Below are positions 8,421 to 16,874 of a stretch of 43,419 bases of DNA, in pieces; the first letter of the stretch is position 1, and the number at the start of each line of letters is the position of its first letter. Under the pieces are notes generated by a model, which was not told the origin of the DNA, ran no database searches, and saw nothing but the letters and a program-made list of their open reading frames with translations. The position numbers and the translations under genes are program-made. The stretch covers positions 1 to 43,419 of IMG/VR virus record IMGVR_UViG_3300020121_000419; one strand, written 5' to 3'. Source of the stretch: a virus.

Positions 8421-8959
8421 GGCTTGCGCGCCTCCAGGCCGCACTGGTACCAGCGCGGGGTGCTCAGACGAGGGTCGCTGAAGCGGTCGATCTCGCCAGT
8501 GACTTCGAAACCGACTCGCTCCAGCGCCCGGCCGAGCGTGGACAGGTCGTAGGCCCAGAGGTGATGACTGGGCTGGCACGTCGAGAACAGGATGAAGTGG
8601 TTCAACTCGTCGAGGTCGGTCAGGTCGTGCACGTGGTACTGCCACTCGAAGGGTGCGTCTGCCTCCATCAGGTAGCGCCGCGCCACCTCGTGGAAGTCGG
8701 GCACGACCACGCCGATCTTCCCGCCGGGCTGCAGCACACGAAAGCACTCGCTCAGCAGCTCGCCAGCCTGCGCAAAACTCAGGTGCTCAAGAAAGTGGCC
8801 ACAGTAGATCTCGTCAGCCGACTTGTCCGGCCAGGGCAATGGCGGAACGCTGATGACCGCGTCCACACCACGGATTGCCGTGGCGTCGACATTCACAAAG
8901 CCGGTCAGCGGATAGTCGCCGCAGCCAAGGTTGAGTTTCAGCGCCGTGCCTACGACCAC
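8417..8959 (-). CDS. SAM-dependent methyltransferase (class I, type 11)
   Basis: 180 aa. Motif I LNLGCGDYPLTGFVNVD (residues 9-25) binds S-adenosylmethionine. HFLEHLSFAQAGELLSECFRVLQPGGKIGVVVPD matches the post-I to motif III region of sugar or small-molecule methyltransferases. There is no DNA-recognition domain. It sits between two glycosyltransferases, so O-methylation of a transferred sugar is the likely role, as in capsule and lipopolysaccharide loci; this is inferred. The start overlaps the previous gene by 10 nt. Confidence 0.83.
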   Translation of the reverse strand: MVVGTALKLNLGCGDYPLTGFVNVDATAIRGVDAVISVPPLPWPDKSADEIYCGHFLEHLSFAQAGELLSECFRVLQPGGKIGVVVPDFHEVARRYLMEADAPFEWQYHVHDLTDLDELNHFILFSTCQPSHHLWAYDLSTLGRALERVGFEVTGEIDRFSDPRLSTPRWYQCGLEARKP

Positions 8960-9570
8960 CAGATATGCTCCTGCTCCGGACGGGCAATGGCGATCTCCTC
9001 GTCACGCCAGCCCACGTCACCACGCGCCAGCTTGGAGGCCTCGACTGCCGCGTCGAAATCACCCTCGTAGCGCAGGCCCCAGGTGACCCGCTGGGCGATG
9101 TCGCGCGGCAGCACGAGGCAGTCGGCGTCGATGTTGGACAGGACCAGCTGTGGTGTACGCCACACCTGCTCGCGCCATGGCGTCAGCACGCGGAAGAACA
9201 GGGGTCGCTTCTTGCGTTCCTGGCACAGCGCCAGCCAGATGGTGTTGACCGCGCCCCTGGCGAGGATGTTGTCGTCCTGACTGAACGCCACCCACTCGCC
9301 CTTGGCCTGTCGCGAGCCAAACGAGCGTTGAGGCTGGCCGTAGCAGTTGACGCCGCCATCGTGCTCCAGCCACTGAACGCCGGTCCTGAGGCCCGCGATC
9401 TCCTCGCGCAACAGGTCAAAGCGAGCGCGGTCGGTCGCACCGTGGACGTCGGCAACGACCAGCACCTCGACATCAAGCTGCTTCTGCTGCTGGATCGACG
9501 CCAGCGTGCGAAACAACTCGGCGTGGCGACGTGCCGAAGTGGGCAGCACAATCGACAACCACGGCATCAT
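8950..9570 (-). CDS. Family 2-like (GT-A) glycosyltransferase
   Basis: 206 aa from ATG at 9570 in an ATGA overlap; a second ATG follows directly. PWLSIVLPTSARRHAELFRTL at residues 3-23 is the family opening, and EWVAFSQDDNILARGAVNTI gives the D-x-D-type metal/UDP site (QDDN). The C-terminal part (YEGDFDAAVEASKLARGDVGW) is shorter than in full GT2 enzymes. It is grouped with the methyltransferase and CgeB-like enzyme as one glycan cassette. Confidence 0.75.
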   Translation of the reverse strand: MMPWLSIVLPTSARRHAELFRTLASIQQQKQLDVEVLVVADVHGATDRARFDLLREEIAGLRTGVQWLEHDGGVNCYGQPQRSFGSRQAKGEWVAFSQDDNILARGAVNTIWLALCQERKKRPLFFRVLTPWREQVWRTPQLVLSNIDADCLVLPRDIAQRVTWGLRYEGDFDAAVEASKLARGDVGWRDEEIAIARPEQEHIWWS

Positions 9571-9992
9571 GCGTGCACCTCGGCGCGCATGCTGGCCGCC
9601 AGGCAACGCAGACCAGCGATGTCGGTCGTGCCATAGGAGCCGCCGCCAGTCAGCCGCAGCCAGTCAACACAGCCACCCAGGCGCATGTCGCGCTCGAGCG
9701 CCTGCTTGATGCTGTTGCGTCCGACCGGCGAGATGTACGGGTTGAGCTGCGCCTGAGCACGCTGCAGCCCGCTCTTCAGGTCGACCAGGATCCAGATGTC
9801 GAAGTGGTACATCGTCGGCACGTCATCACAGGACTCCGGGAACGTCTCGTCGTACGCCCAGTCCACCAGTCGCGGGTACGCGGTCGGGAAATTTGGCTCC
9901 TCGGGCTCGGTGGCGTGTGCGCGCAGGCCGTCGATGCTGCCGAGCGCCTTCTTGATCGCCGCCAGGACCTCGTCCAGTGTCGGGCTGCTCAT
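9567..9992 (-). CDS. Tail terminator / neck protein
   Basis: 141 aa from ATG at 9992 (ATGA overlap); longer readings run through the neighbour. It starts MSSPTLDEVLAAIKKALGSI and ends in ALERDMRLGGCVDWLRLTG, a pattern I associate with tail terminators and minor neck proteins that cap the tube and join it to the head. The place between an HK97-gp10-like gene and the tail tube supports this. Confidence 0.65.
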   Translation of the reverse strand: MSSPTLDEVLAAIKKALGSIDGLRAHATEPEEPNFPTAYPRLVDWAYDETFPESCDDVPTMYHFDIWILVDLKSGLQRAQAQLNPYISPVGRNSIKQALERDMRLGGCVDWLRLTGGGSYGTTDIAGLRCLAASMRAEVHA

Positions 9993-10564
9993 AGCTGCTG
10001 CCCGGCAATGCTGGCCGCGACCTTGCGTCCGATACCCGCGAACAGGCCGAGGATCTCGGGCCGATTCTTGTAGTAGGCCGGCCGCAGGTACGGGTTCGGT
10101 GGGATTCCGCGGCGGCGAATGGCAAACGCCAGCGCGAATGCTCGCCGTCGGATCTGCGCCTCGGTGACGTTGCGCCCCGGGCGACGGCGGTTGTTGATCT
10201 GGCCAGACAACTCGCGTTCGAAGCCGAGCATCACGCGCTGGCGTCCGACCAATGCCGGTCGCCAGTGGCGCTGTACCCACGGAATGAGCGCGTCCACGGG
10301 GGGCATGCGCGCGCCGGCTCGGCGACCGAATTCGACCGGCGCACCGTAGGCCGCGCTCGGGCCGACGTGGCCTTCCTGCACTAGGCCGTCGCCCTCGATG
10401 CGGTGCGTGATGCTGCCCGCCAGTCGCCGCTGGTCGCGCGGTACAAGCTGACGCGCATCCGCTTCGATCAGCAGCAGTGAAGCGCTAAGTGCCTGGCGGA
10501 TCTGGTACGCGGTGAACGTCGGCACCTCGTCCAGACGGCGGATCGCCGTGGCGATATCCGTCAC
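9989..10564 (-). CDS. HK97 gp10-like neck / tail completion protein
   Basis: 191 aa. The start is GTG at 10564 in a GTGA overlap. Residues 33-95 (IEADARQLVPRDQRRLAGSI ... HVGPSAAYGAPVEFGRRAG) match HK97-gp10 proteins, which act at the head-tail junction. The C-terminus is Arg-rich (EAQIRRRAFALAFAIRRRG) and longer than usual. Confidence 0.8.
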   Translation of the reverse strand: MTDIATAIRRLDEVPTFTAYQIRQALSASLLLIEADARQLVPRDQRRLAGSITHRIEGDGLVQEGHVGPSAAYGAPVEFGRRAGARMPPVDALIPWVQRHWRPALVGRQRVMLGFERELSGQINNRRRPGRNVTEAQIRRRAFALAFAIRRRGIPPNPYLRPAYYKNRPEILGLFAGIGRKVAASIAGQQL

Positions 10565-10695
10565 GCTGGTTTCGGTTCGTCCTCCTCGGGCTTCTCGGTT
10601 TGCTCTTCTTCTGGCTCTGGCTCTGGCTGTGGGTCCGGAGGCGGCATCGGCTCTGGGTCCGGATGCGGGTGCGGCGGGGATTCAGGAGTGGTCAT
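10561..10695 (-). CDS. 44-residue Pro/Glu-rich peptide
   Basis: ATG at 10695 with GAAGGGA upstream; the stop overlaps the next start. The peptide is almost only Pro, Glu, Asp and His (MTTPESPPHPHPDPEPM then PEPEPEEEQTEKPEEDEP). It has the tight operon spacing of a real gene in the connector module. It may be a small acidic linker; no family is recognised. Confidence 0.55.
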   Translation of the reverse strand: MTTPESPPHPHPDPEPMPPPDPQPEPEPEEEQTEKPEEDEPKPA

Positions 10696-10705
10696 GGAAT
10701 TCCCT

Positions 10706-11404
10706 TCAAGCAATGACGAACTGGGGGGTCTGACGCTCGCTCATGTACTGCTGCACGATGGCCGCGACGTCGGGATCGGTGCTCTGCAGGTAGCCGAGCT
10801 GGCCCATCTGTGGACCTTCCCAGATGCCAAACGGTGCGCCCGGACGCCGCAGGTAACGATTGCCGAGCATGATGTTGGCCTGCTTGACCGGGCTCGGCGG
10901 CGCGTCATTCGTGGGCCAGCCCCACTTACCGGTGACGCGCACCTGATAGCCGGGCCAGAAGGCATACGGCGCGGTAGACCGCAAGCGGATCTGGGTGTAG
11001 TTGCCCGGAGAGCCACCCGGCAGCCCGACGTTCAGCGGGTACAGCACCCAGCTGTTGCTGGGCAGGCTGGTCGAAAACGAGCCATTGAGCCCCAGGTCAA
11101 GGTCAATAGCGGTCACCTCGCCGACGTCGGGCACGTCCAGGCGGTCAAGTCCGGGATACCAGGCAGCGCCAAAGAACCATGCGAACGGGGGCCCAGCGCT
11201 CACCGGCCACTGCCAGCCTCGCGCGGACGGGTCGTTGTCGAAGATCCGCGCGCTCACGTCCGTGTCCTGAGGCGTAAAGACACGGTTGGTGTACTGCTCG
11301 ATCATCGCCTGGGCAGCGTCCAACGCCAGCTGGATCTGGAGGTCATCGTAGGTGTCGCCCACGCCGATGGCGGCCTTGAACTCATCGATAGTGACGTAAC
11401 TCAT
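10706..11404 (-). CDS. Head-tail connector (gp6-like)
   Basis: 232 aa. MSYVTIDEFKAAIGV and LALDAAQAMIEQYTNRVFTP at the N-terminus match the gp6-like adaptor family that docks below the portal. The middle holds an unusual Trp/Pro-rich insert (residues 63-85, GWQWPVSAGPPFAWFFGAAW). The C-terminus NIMLGNRYLRRPGAPFG closes the typical fold. ATG at 11404 overlaps the upstream stop. Confidence 0.8.
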   Translation of the reverse strand: MSYVTIDEFKAAIGVGDTYDDLQIQLALDAAQAMIEQYTNRVFTPQDTDVSARIFDNDPSARGWQWPVSAGPPFAWFFGAAWYPGLDRLDVPDVGEVTAIDLDLGLNGSFSTSLPSNSWVLYPLNVGLPGGSPGNYTQIRLRSTAPYAFWPGYQVRVTGKWGWPTNDAPPSPVKQANIMLGNRYLRRPGAPFGIWEGPQMGQLGYLQSTDPDVAAIVQQYMSERQTPQFVIA

Positions 11405-11613
11405 ACGCGCTCACGCGTCTGTGCATGCAACTCGGGCGCCTCGAACACGAGCGAGCCATCGTCGGCAACGCGATACAGTCGCCCGACGATGGTGCGTGGC
11501 TCGCGCACGAAGCAGATCGTGCGGCGCGCGGGGACAACCATCTCGACTCCGTCGTCAAAGATCAGACGGACCCCCTCGTGGCCGACCCGATAGCGTGCGC
11601 CGACTTCCACCAT
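11401..11613 (-). CDS. Small beta-rich protein of the connector module
   Basis: 70 aa from ATG at 11613. Alternating hydrophobics (YRVGHEGVRLIFDDGVEMVV) suggest a small SH3-like barrel. It lies between the Gly-rich protein and the gp6-like adaptor with an ATGA overlap. No family recognised; a head-completion role is possible by position. Confidence 0.6.
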   Translation of the reverse strand: MVEVGARYRVGHEGVRLIFDDGVEMVVPARRTICFVREPRTIVGRLYRVADDGSLVFEAPELHAQTRERV

Positions 11614-11619
11614 GCTGTC

Positions 11620-11892
11620 TCAGCGAGGCGGCGAGGCGAGCCCCGAGTCGGTACCCGTCGGGCTCAGGTAGCCCGAGACAATGTTCGAGGCGCTGCTGTC
11701 ACCTCCACCAGCGCCCACCGTGGGCACCACCGGCGGTCCGAGCGGACCGGTGAGCCCGGAGTCCGTGCCGAAGCCACCCTGCGGGTCAGTGGCGCTGGGC
11801 GTTGGCGCAGCCCCACCACGCGGCAGATCTGTTTGCAGGCTCTCGCCAAAGCCGCCCGAGTAGCCGGGCTGCTCGTTGACACCAATGGGCAT
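11620..11892 (-). CDS. Gly/Pro/Ser-rich 90-residue protein
   Basis: ATG at 11892 has a strong GAGGAGG 6 nt upstream. Low-complexity throughout: LPRGGAAPTPSATDPQGG, then TGPLGPPVVPTVGAGGGDS. The motif GTDSGL is repeated (near residues 48 and 82). It follows the major capsid gene directly, where decoration or head-fibre proteins are often encoded. Function unknown. Confidence 0.6.
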   Translation of the reverse strand: MPIGVNEQPGYSGGFGESLQTDLPRGGAAPTPSATDPQGGFGTDSGLTGPLGPPVVPTVGAGGGDSSASNIVSGYLSPTGTDSGLASPPR

Positions 11893-11902
11893 GCTTACCT
11901 CC

Positions 11903-13222
11903 TCACAGGCCAGTGATCTTGGCGAACGCCGAACCACGCCACACGACGAAGGCTGCGCGAAGCTCGGCGAGGATCGACTGCATATTTCGGATGAATTGCT
12001 GATCGATGTAGCCGACGCGGATCGAGCCCTCTTCCCGGTCAAAGAGCATGCAGTCCTGGTCGAAGGCGCCGGTGAGCCCGGTGCCCTGCGGCAGGCCCAG
12101 GGATTGCACAATGGGCAACCCCCACAGCGTGGTGGGCCCGGGCATGCTGGGCTGTCCCATGAGATAGCTCCCAGCGCCTGCGGTCGCGCTTGCGGCGTTC
12201 TCGCGCGCCAGACGAATGGTCTGGTAGTCGAGGGGGTTCAGCGCAATCGCGGTCGGGCGACTGAGACCCGTCACGCGCACGGCGGTCATACCTTTAAAGA
12301 TGGCGTCCTGATCGTTATCGGTTCCGCGGCCAACGATATTGATGGCGGTGTTGTTGAGCAGGCCGAGCAGGTTCTCACCAGTGCCATCACCCGAGATGAT
12401 CTGGCTTTCCAGCGTCAGGTTGAGGCCAGTCATCAGGCGACTGTCGATGATGCCCCGCAGCGCAGGCGCGTCCTGCAGCATGCGGTTCGTGATTGGGATC
12501 CACTGGGCAATGGTGCGGACAGGCGACAGCTGGGTGGCATACGTCAGCGTCATCTCGGGCTTGGCGCCCGAGGTGCCCGTGGTCGCCGTGGCCTGTGGGA
12601 CGGGCGCGGCAGCATTGGTGAACGTTGTCTCTGCCACGTACTGGATCGTGTCGGAGGTGGTGCCCGAGCGTGGGATGAGTTCGAGGATGGTCAGCTCGCG
12701 CGTGAGGATCGGCACGCGCAGACCGGGCATGATGTCCGGGATGACGAAGGCACCACCGTTGCCGCCCGAGCCGGCGTACACCAGCGTCTTGGTGTTGAAA
12801 CCCTCGAGCGGGATGTCGAGCTTGTAATTCAGACCGTTGCCGTTCAGGACACCCGAGCTGACCAGCGCCTTGTACTGGGCGTTGTCGAGGAACTGCTCGC
12901 CCGGTGACTTTGCCCCGCTGACGTCGCGCTCGGTGGTGTCACCCGCGTGGCGCATCTGACCAGCAGCCTGGTTGTAGCGACTGACGTTTCCGAAGATGCG
13001 ATTCTTGCGCTGCTCGCGCTCCTCCAACGGCAGCAGGAACTCTTCCAGCTTGTCGATGGTCTGCAGAATGCTCTTGACCTCGTCGTCGTCCTCTTTGCTG
13101 ATGTCTCCGTCGCCCCATTTCTTTTCGATCTCAGCGGCACGGTCATAGCGGACTTTCGACTCAGCCTGCAGCTGAGCCATGTTCATGCCCCGCATCTGGT
13201 CTACGGTCAGGGTTTCTGCCAT
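11903..13222 (-). CDS. Major capsid protein, HK97 fold
   Basis: 439 aa with GGAGATG upstream of ATG 13222. Residues 1-115 form a charged coiled-coil delta domain (AAEIEKKWGDGD ... ILQTIDKLEEFLLPLEERE) that the protease should remove. The mature part has typical HK97 elements: GGAFVIPDIMPGLRVPILTR, WIPITNRMLQDAPALRGIID, and the P-domain end LRAAFVVWRGSAFAKITGL. It lies 5 nt after the protease gene. Confidence 0.96.
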   Translation of the reverse strand: MAETLTVDQMRGMNMAQLQAESKVRYDRAAEIEKKWGDGDISKEDDDEVKSILQTIDKLEEFLLPLEEREQRKNRIFGNVSRYNQAAGQMRHAGDTTERDVSGAKSPGEQFLDNAQYKALVSSGVLNGNGLNYKLDIPLEGFNTKTLVYAGSGGNGGAFVIPDIMPGLRVPILTRELTILELIPRSGTTSDTIQYVAETTFTNAAAPVPQATATTGTSGAKPEMTLTYATQLSPVRTIAQWIPITNRMLQDAPALRGIIDSRLMTGLNLTLESQIISGDGTGENLLGLLNNTAINIVGRGTDNDQDAIFKGMTAVRVTGLSRPTAIALNPLDYQTIRLARENAASATAGAGSYLMGQPSMPGPTTLWGLPIVQSLGLPQGTGLTGAFDQDCMLFDREEGSIRVGYIDQQFIRNMQSILAELRAAFVVWRGSAFAKITGL

Positions 13223-13226
13223 CAGT

Positions 13227-14033
13227 TCATCTCCCGTTGGCGGAACGCCTGGCGCGCAACAGCGCGAGGCGGTTCAGCATGTGCTTGACTTCTTGTTCGG
13301 CGGGTCGTGTGCGCTGCTCGATCAGGCCGGCAACCAGGTGTTCGAGTTCGGCATAGCACCCGCGCAACTCGATCAGATCGTCCAGCCCAGCGTGCTCTTC
13401 GAAGAACTCGCCAAGCTTCTTGCCCGCGTCGGGCACGTTTGCGTACAGCGCGCGCATGTGGTCGATAGCGTCAGCACGCGAGGCGTGGCAGCCAAAATTG
13501 CGATCACCTGAGCTACCACCAATGACGCAGTACTGGTCCTCGCGCTTTTCGATATGCCAGTCCTTGGAATCGAGGTCCTTGACGGCAGTGACCGTGGCAC
13601 GCGCGTTCATCGGCATGGCCACGACGCTGCACTCGAGCAAGTCGACCTCCTTCAGCAGGCGCACGCCCTTCTCGTCGAGATCGACGTCGGTCGGGATGTA
13701 GCCGATGCTGAACGAGTCCAACGCACCATCGACGAGCAGGGTGTGGATGTCTTTGCCGAGCGTGGTCTGGCTGATAGCGAAGCGCCCGAAGAGCCCTTTT
13801 TCGTCCTCGCGCAACTCAAGCGGCTTGCCAAGCACGCTGTGGCTGTCGTGACCGAACAGGAAGCGCACCGGCGTCCTGGCGCCCAGGCTTTTGGCGAACG
13901 CGCCAGTCTGGACGATGTCGCCGCCAAAGTCTACGTTGCCGAAAGTGCTGACGTAGCCAGCCACTTCCATGCCGCCGTCGGCCGACTTGATCTCGGCGAC
14001 GCGTCGAGGGGCGCTGTACAGAATCTCGCTCAC
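13227..14033 (-). CDS. Prohead protease (HK97 / S78 family)
   Basis: 268 aa from GTG at 14033 with GGGAGG about 12 nt upstream. His in FLFGHDSHSVLG (around residue 61) and Ser in LDSFSIGYIP (around 107) are the catalytic pair, and AMPMNARATV closes the fold. The C-terminal third is an extension (residues 165-268) with WHIEKREDQYCVIGGSSG and a helical tail; the core family is shorter. It should trim the capsid delta domain. Confidence 0.93.
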   Translation of the reverse strand: MSEILYSAPRRVAEIKSADGGMEVAGYVSTFGNVDFGGDIVQTGAFAKSLGARTPVRFLFGHDSHSVLGKPLELREDEKGLFGRFAISQTTLGKDIHTLLVDGALDSFSIGYIPTDVDLDEKGVRLLKEVDLLECSVVAMPMNARATVTAVKDLDSKDWHIEKREDQYCVIGGSSGDRNFGCHASRADAIDHMRALYANVPDAGKKLGEFFEEHAGLDDLIELRGCYAELEHLVAGLIEQRTRPAEQEVKHMLNRLALLRARRSANGR

Positions 14034-14073
14034 ACGATCCCGTGACCTCCCGATGGGGAAAGATCGACGGGAT

Positions 14074-14092
14074 GGGACGGCTGAGCCGTTCC
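14074..14092. terminator. Hairpin between protease and propeller genes
   Basis: GGGACGG (14074-14080) and CCGTTCC (14086-14092) form a 7-bp stem with one G-T pair and a 5-nt loop. It lies in the 87-bp gap upstream of the protease start. No T-run follows on the minus strand, so it may attenuate or stabilise rather than terminate. Confidence 0.35.
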
Positions 14093-14120
14093 TGCGCGCG
14101 CTCAGGCCAAATGTAGCACG

Positions 14121-15488
14121 TTAGCCGACGATCGTCGCCAGGCGTGAAGGCACAGCTTTGATCACCGGCGGCTCGGCGAAGCCGTAGATGCCGTGGGGGT
14201 ACTCAGACGCATACGTTCGATTGTCGGGACCGCCGCTCACGGTATGCCCCTCAGTCCAGTTGGGGTTTAGCACGCCAGGGTTCGCAAGATTCAGCGAGTT
14301 TGTCCAGCTCACGCCACCGTCGAAGGAGAACCAGATGATCTGCGCGTGCCCGGGTAGAGAATCACCCCTGCCGAACATGGCCAGATGGTCAGGCCGCGTG
14401 CGGCTCTGTGACATGGCAATATATATGTCAGGAGCGCCGATACCGCCGCCATTGTTGAGAAAGTTTTGCTCCGGTGGAATCGTCGTTGTCAGCGTCCACG
14501 TGACACCCGCGTCCGTCGAACGGTAGACGTAGAGATTCCCGTGACGGAGACCAGAATCTCCGTAGTCGATGCCGCTCCCAATCATGACAAACGTAGAGCT
14601 ATCGATGGCCAACGCGCCCCACGGGCCAGGACCGTTATAGCCCCCATTACTCGGGTCGTAGTCGGAGCTTTTGATGTCTCGCGGACAGATACTCACCATG
14701 CCACCGCTGGAAACCTTCAAGGCATCACCAGTTGACTGAGACGTAACCAGGGCGAGGCTGTCGTTAACTGGCCAGACCATCAGGGTATTGTTGTTACACG
14801 GAGTGTCGAAGGTGCCTAGAGTCTCCACACTCGAGCCGTCGTAGTTGGAGCGACGGATGACCCAGGTGAACCAGTAGATAGTCGATGTGGGGTAACTAGG
14901 GTCTGGAGTCGTATAGAAGGCAGTTTCTTCGGCCCACCACAACTTGGTGGGACTTATGTTCATCAACCCTATGGCGTATGGTGGGGTGTAGGGGTACGCT
15001 CCAGTCGGGCTGTGCGCCGAAACGACCTTCGTCCACGTGTGGGCGTCGTCTAGCGAGCGATAGATCCCGCCTTCGGCAACCGTACTAGCGTACTGGAGCA
15101 TGAACACGGTGCCATCTGCAGGCGAAAACAGGCTCATAGGGTTCGAGTGGTCGTCCGCAATTCCAGTGACCTGAGCACGACGTGCCCATGTCAGCCCGCC
15201 ATCAGCAGACACCCACACCCGGCCGGTGAGGTCCTGATCGGAGTACGCGTACAGTTTCAAGGAATTGTCAGCAGCGACCGCCATGGTGTTGACGCTGGCA
15301 AGGTGTCCCGGTGATCCTGCAGGGTCACCACTCCAGTAGTGAACGCCGTTCGTGTAATCAAATGCGTCCCAGTCGAAGAAGTAGGTGTCCATTGGCGGAT
15401 TGAAGTGCCACCAACCAGTCGCGACGTCCAGCCCGAAACCGCCCGCGTAGACGTCTGTGGTGTACAGGCGCTCCACATCCGATGGCAC
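14121..15488 (-). CDS. Asp-box (BNR) beta-propeller protein, sialidase-like
   Basis: 455 aa. Four Asp boxes are visible: SADGGLTW (about 94-101), SLDDAHTW (about 145-152), STDAGVTW and SFDGGVSW in the C-terminal third. This is the fold of sialidases and related surface-binding propellers. The Arg triad and the nucleophile Tyr of true sialidases cannot be assigned by eye, so binding rather than cleavage is possible. It lies among head genes, upstream of the protease. Its GC content looks clearly lower than its neighbours', which suggests separate acquisition. Confidence 0.75.
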   Translation of the reverse strand: MPSDVERLYTTDVYAGGFGLDVATGWWHFNPPMDTYFFDWDAFDYTNGVHYWSGDPAGSPGHLASVNTMAVAADNSLKLYAYSDQDLTGRVWVSADGGLTWARRAQVTGIADDHSNPMSLFSPADGTVFMLQYASTVAEGGIYRSLDDAHTWTKVVSAHSPTGAYPYTPPYAIGLMNISPTKLWWAEETAFYTTPDPSYPTSTIYWFTWVIRRSNYDGSSVETLGTFDTPCNNNTLMVWPVNDSLALVTSQSTGDALKVSSGGMVSICPRDIKSSDYDPSNGGYNGPGPWGALAIDSSTFVMIGSGIDYGDSGLRHGNLYVYRSTDAGVTWTLTTTIPPEQNFLNNGGGIGAPDIYIAMSQSRTRPDHLAMFGRGDSLPGHAQIIWFSFDGGVSWTNSLNLANPGVLNPNWTEGHTVSGGPDNRTYASEYPHGIYGFAEPPVIKAVPSRLATIVG

Positions 15489-15490
15489 AG

Positions 15491-15673
15491 CTATGCCTGG
15501 ACGATGGTCACCGCTCTACAGTGGCGGCACTTGATCTCGATGCGCGAGCCGGCCGACAACCTGACCGACGGCAGCGGGCTGCGACAACTGTCGCAGCGGA
15601 CTACGCGCTGAGCAGAATCCGGCTTCGGCGGCTGCGGAACTGCTCGAGGATCGTGGACCATGCGATCAGCCAT
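15491..15673 (-). CDS. Com-like zinc-binding peptide
   Basis: 60 aa. ATG at 15673 is chosen because GGAGA lies upstream; ATG at 15661 is an alternative. C27-x2-C30 and C49-x2-C52 with VRCDSCRSPL ... IEIKCRHCRAVTI match the Com family; Mu Com is a zinc-finger activator of mom translation. The 5' end overlaps the glycosyltransferase by about 70 nt. A Mom-like gene exists in this genome (27500-27967), though not adjacent. Confidence 0.6.
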   Translation of the reverse strand: MADRMVHDPRAVPQPPKPDSAQRVVRCDSCRSPLPSVRLSAGSRIEIKCRHCRAVTIVQA

Positions 15674-16713
15674 TGTTGCCAGCACTTCTCCAGGCTGTGG
15701 TGTTGGGCGATACGGCGCCGCTGGTTACGCCAGAGGGTGGTGCGCAGCTCACGGGATTCGATCAGCCGCGAGAGAGCCGACTCCCACTCGCCGGCGGTCT
15801 CGGCGAGGAGACCGTCCTCACGGTCGGTGATCACCTGACCGTAGAGCGTGGGGCTCGCGACGCTGGGGATGCCCGCGCACGCGTACTCCCATACCTTAAT
15901 AGGCGTCTTGGCGGTATTGAACAACTTGGGCGCGACTGACGCGCAGCCGATGTCGATGTTCAGCAGCGCGCGCGGGTACTCGTCAATCGGCAGCCACGGG
16001 AGCCGCCGGCACCGGTCAGGCGGCACGGCGTCGATCAAAATGTCGGCCATGTGGCCCTGCACGACGAAGGTGACCTCCGGATAGCGCCTGGCGAGGTTGT
16101 GCCACGCCTCGGCGACCGGGGCCAGGTCCTCGTAGTAGCGCGAGCCGCCGGCCCAGCCGATAGTCAGGGGCGGCACGACGCGACGACAGGGCTTGAGCGT
16201 GTAGCGGAACCAGCGCGTGTCGATGGCGTTGGGCACGACCTGGATGGGCTTGTCGGTGTACATGCCGACGATAGTTGCCAGACGCCGCGAGGAGACGGTC
16301 ACGCCATCGCACTGGCTGAGCACGTACAGGCGCGCCTGGCGTTCGGCCTCGAGCCGCTCCAGTCCTTTTTCGCGCTCGAGGTCCTGTGTCTTGTAGCTGC
16401 GCTCGACGATAGCGGGCGAGTACACATCATCGTCGACCTCCACGATAGCGGCCATACCGGCGCGGTGCAGGCCGCGAATGAAACGATCACCGTCGGTCTT
16501 CTCGGTCCAGAACAGGCGCGGCAGGATGACCGCGTCGAAGTAGAAGGGCAGTTTCTCGATGAACCCCGGCAGGTTGTTCTCGGGATCGTCGCGCGCCTTC
16601 CAGTGACAGAAGTAGCCGTGCTTCTGGAGCTCGGCGAAGGGCTGGAACACACGCCAGAGCGTGCAGCCTGAGATATCGCCGACCAGCGCCAGGACGCGCG
16701 GCGCGTCGGTCAC
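15601..16713 (-). CDS. GT4-like glycosyltransferase
   Basis: 370 aa from GTG at 16713 in a GTGA overlap. GT-B fold: an N-terminal domain with AIVEVDDDVYSP, VPNAIDTRWFR at the domain junction, LTIGWAGGSRYYEDL, then the donor-site helix AKTPIKVWEYACAGIPSVAS. It should transfer a sugar from a nucleotide donor. It stands between the Mu-F-like head protein and the capsid module, so a capsid or head-protein acceptor is plausible by analogy with glycosylated mycobacteriophage virions; inference only. Confidence 0.85.
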   Translation of the reverse strand: MTDAPRVLALVGDISGCTLWRVFQPFAELQKHGYFCHWKARDDPENNLPGFIEKLPFYFDAVILPRLFWTEKTDGDRFIRGLHRAGMAAIVEVDDDVYSPAIVERSYKTQDLEREKGLERLEAERQARLYVLSQCDGVTVSSRRLATIVGMYTDKPIQVVPNAIDTRWFRYTLKPCRRVVPPLTIGWAGGSRYYEDLAPVAEAWHNLARRYPEVTFVVQGHMADILIDAVPPDRCRRLPWLPIDEYPRALLNIDIGCASVAPKLFNTAKTPIKVWEYACAGIPSVASPTLYGQVITDREDGLLAETAGEWESALSRLIESRELRTTLWRNQRRRIAQHHSLEKCWQQWLIAWSTILEQFRSRRSRILLSA

Positions 16714-16874
16714 GGTTGTTTCCGTTCGGCGATCAATGCCAGGGACTTGCAGTCCTGCTCCAGGTGTTTGCCCCAGTACTGCAGGTACGCCTCGTCAGAC
16801 TGCTTCAGCCACACGACGAGCTGGCGCAGACACGCGACGGCATCAGCCCACATCGCCGGCGTGGCCGTGCTCAC
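16710..16874 (-). CDS. 54-residue protein of unknown function
   Basis: GTG at 16874 overlaps the upstream stop and its own TGA overlaps the next GTG, so both junctions are coupled. Sequence MSTATPAMWADAVACLRQL then WLKQSDEAYLQYWGKHLEQD is predicted to be two amphipathic helices. No family recognised. Confidence 0.65.
   Translation of the reverse strand: MSTATPAMWADAVACLRQLVVWLKQSDEAYLQYWGKHLEQDCKSLALIAERKQP

Noticed and set aside
11876-12907. 343-codon plus-strand frame opposite the major capsid gene
   Set aside because: Antisense shadow; the capsid frame is certain.
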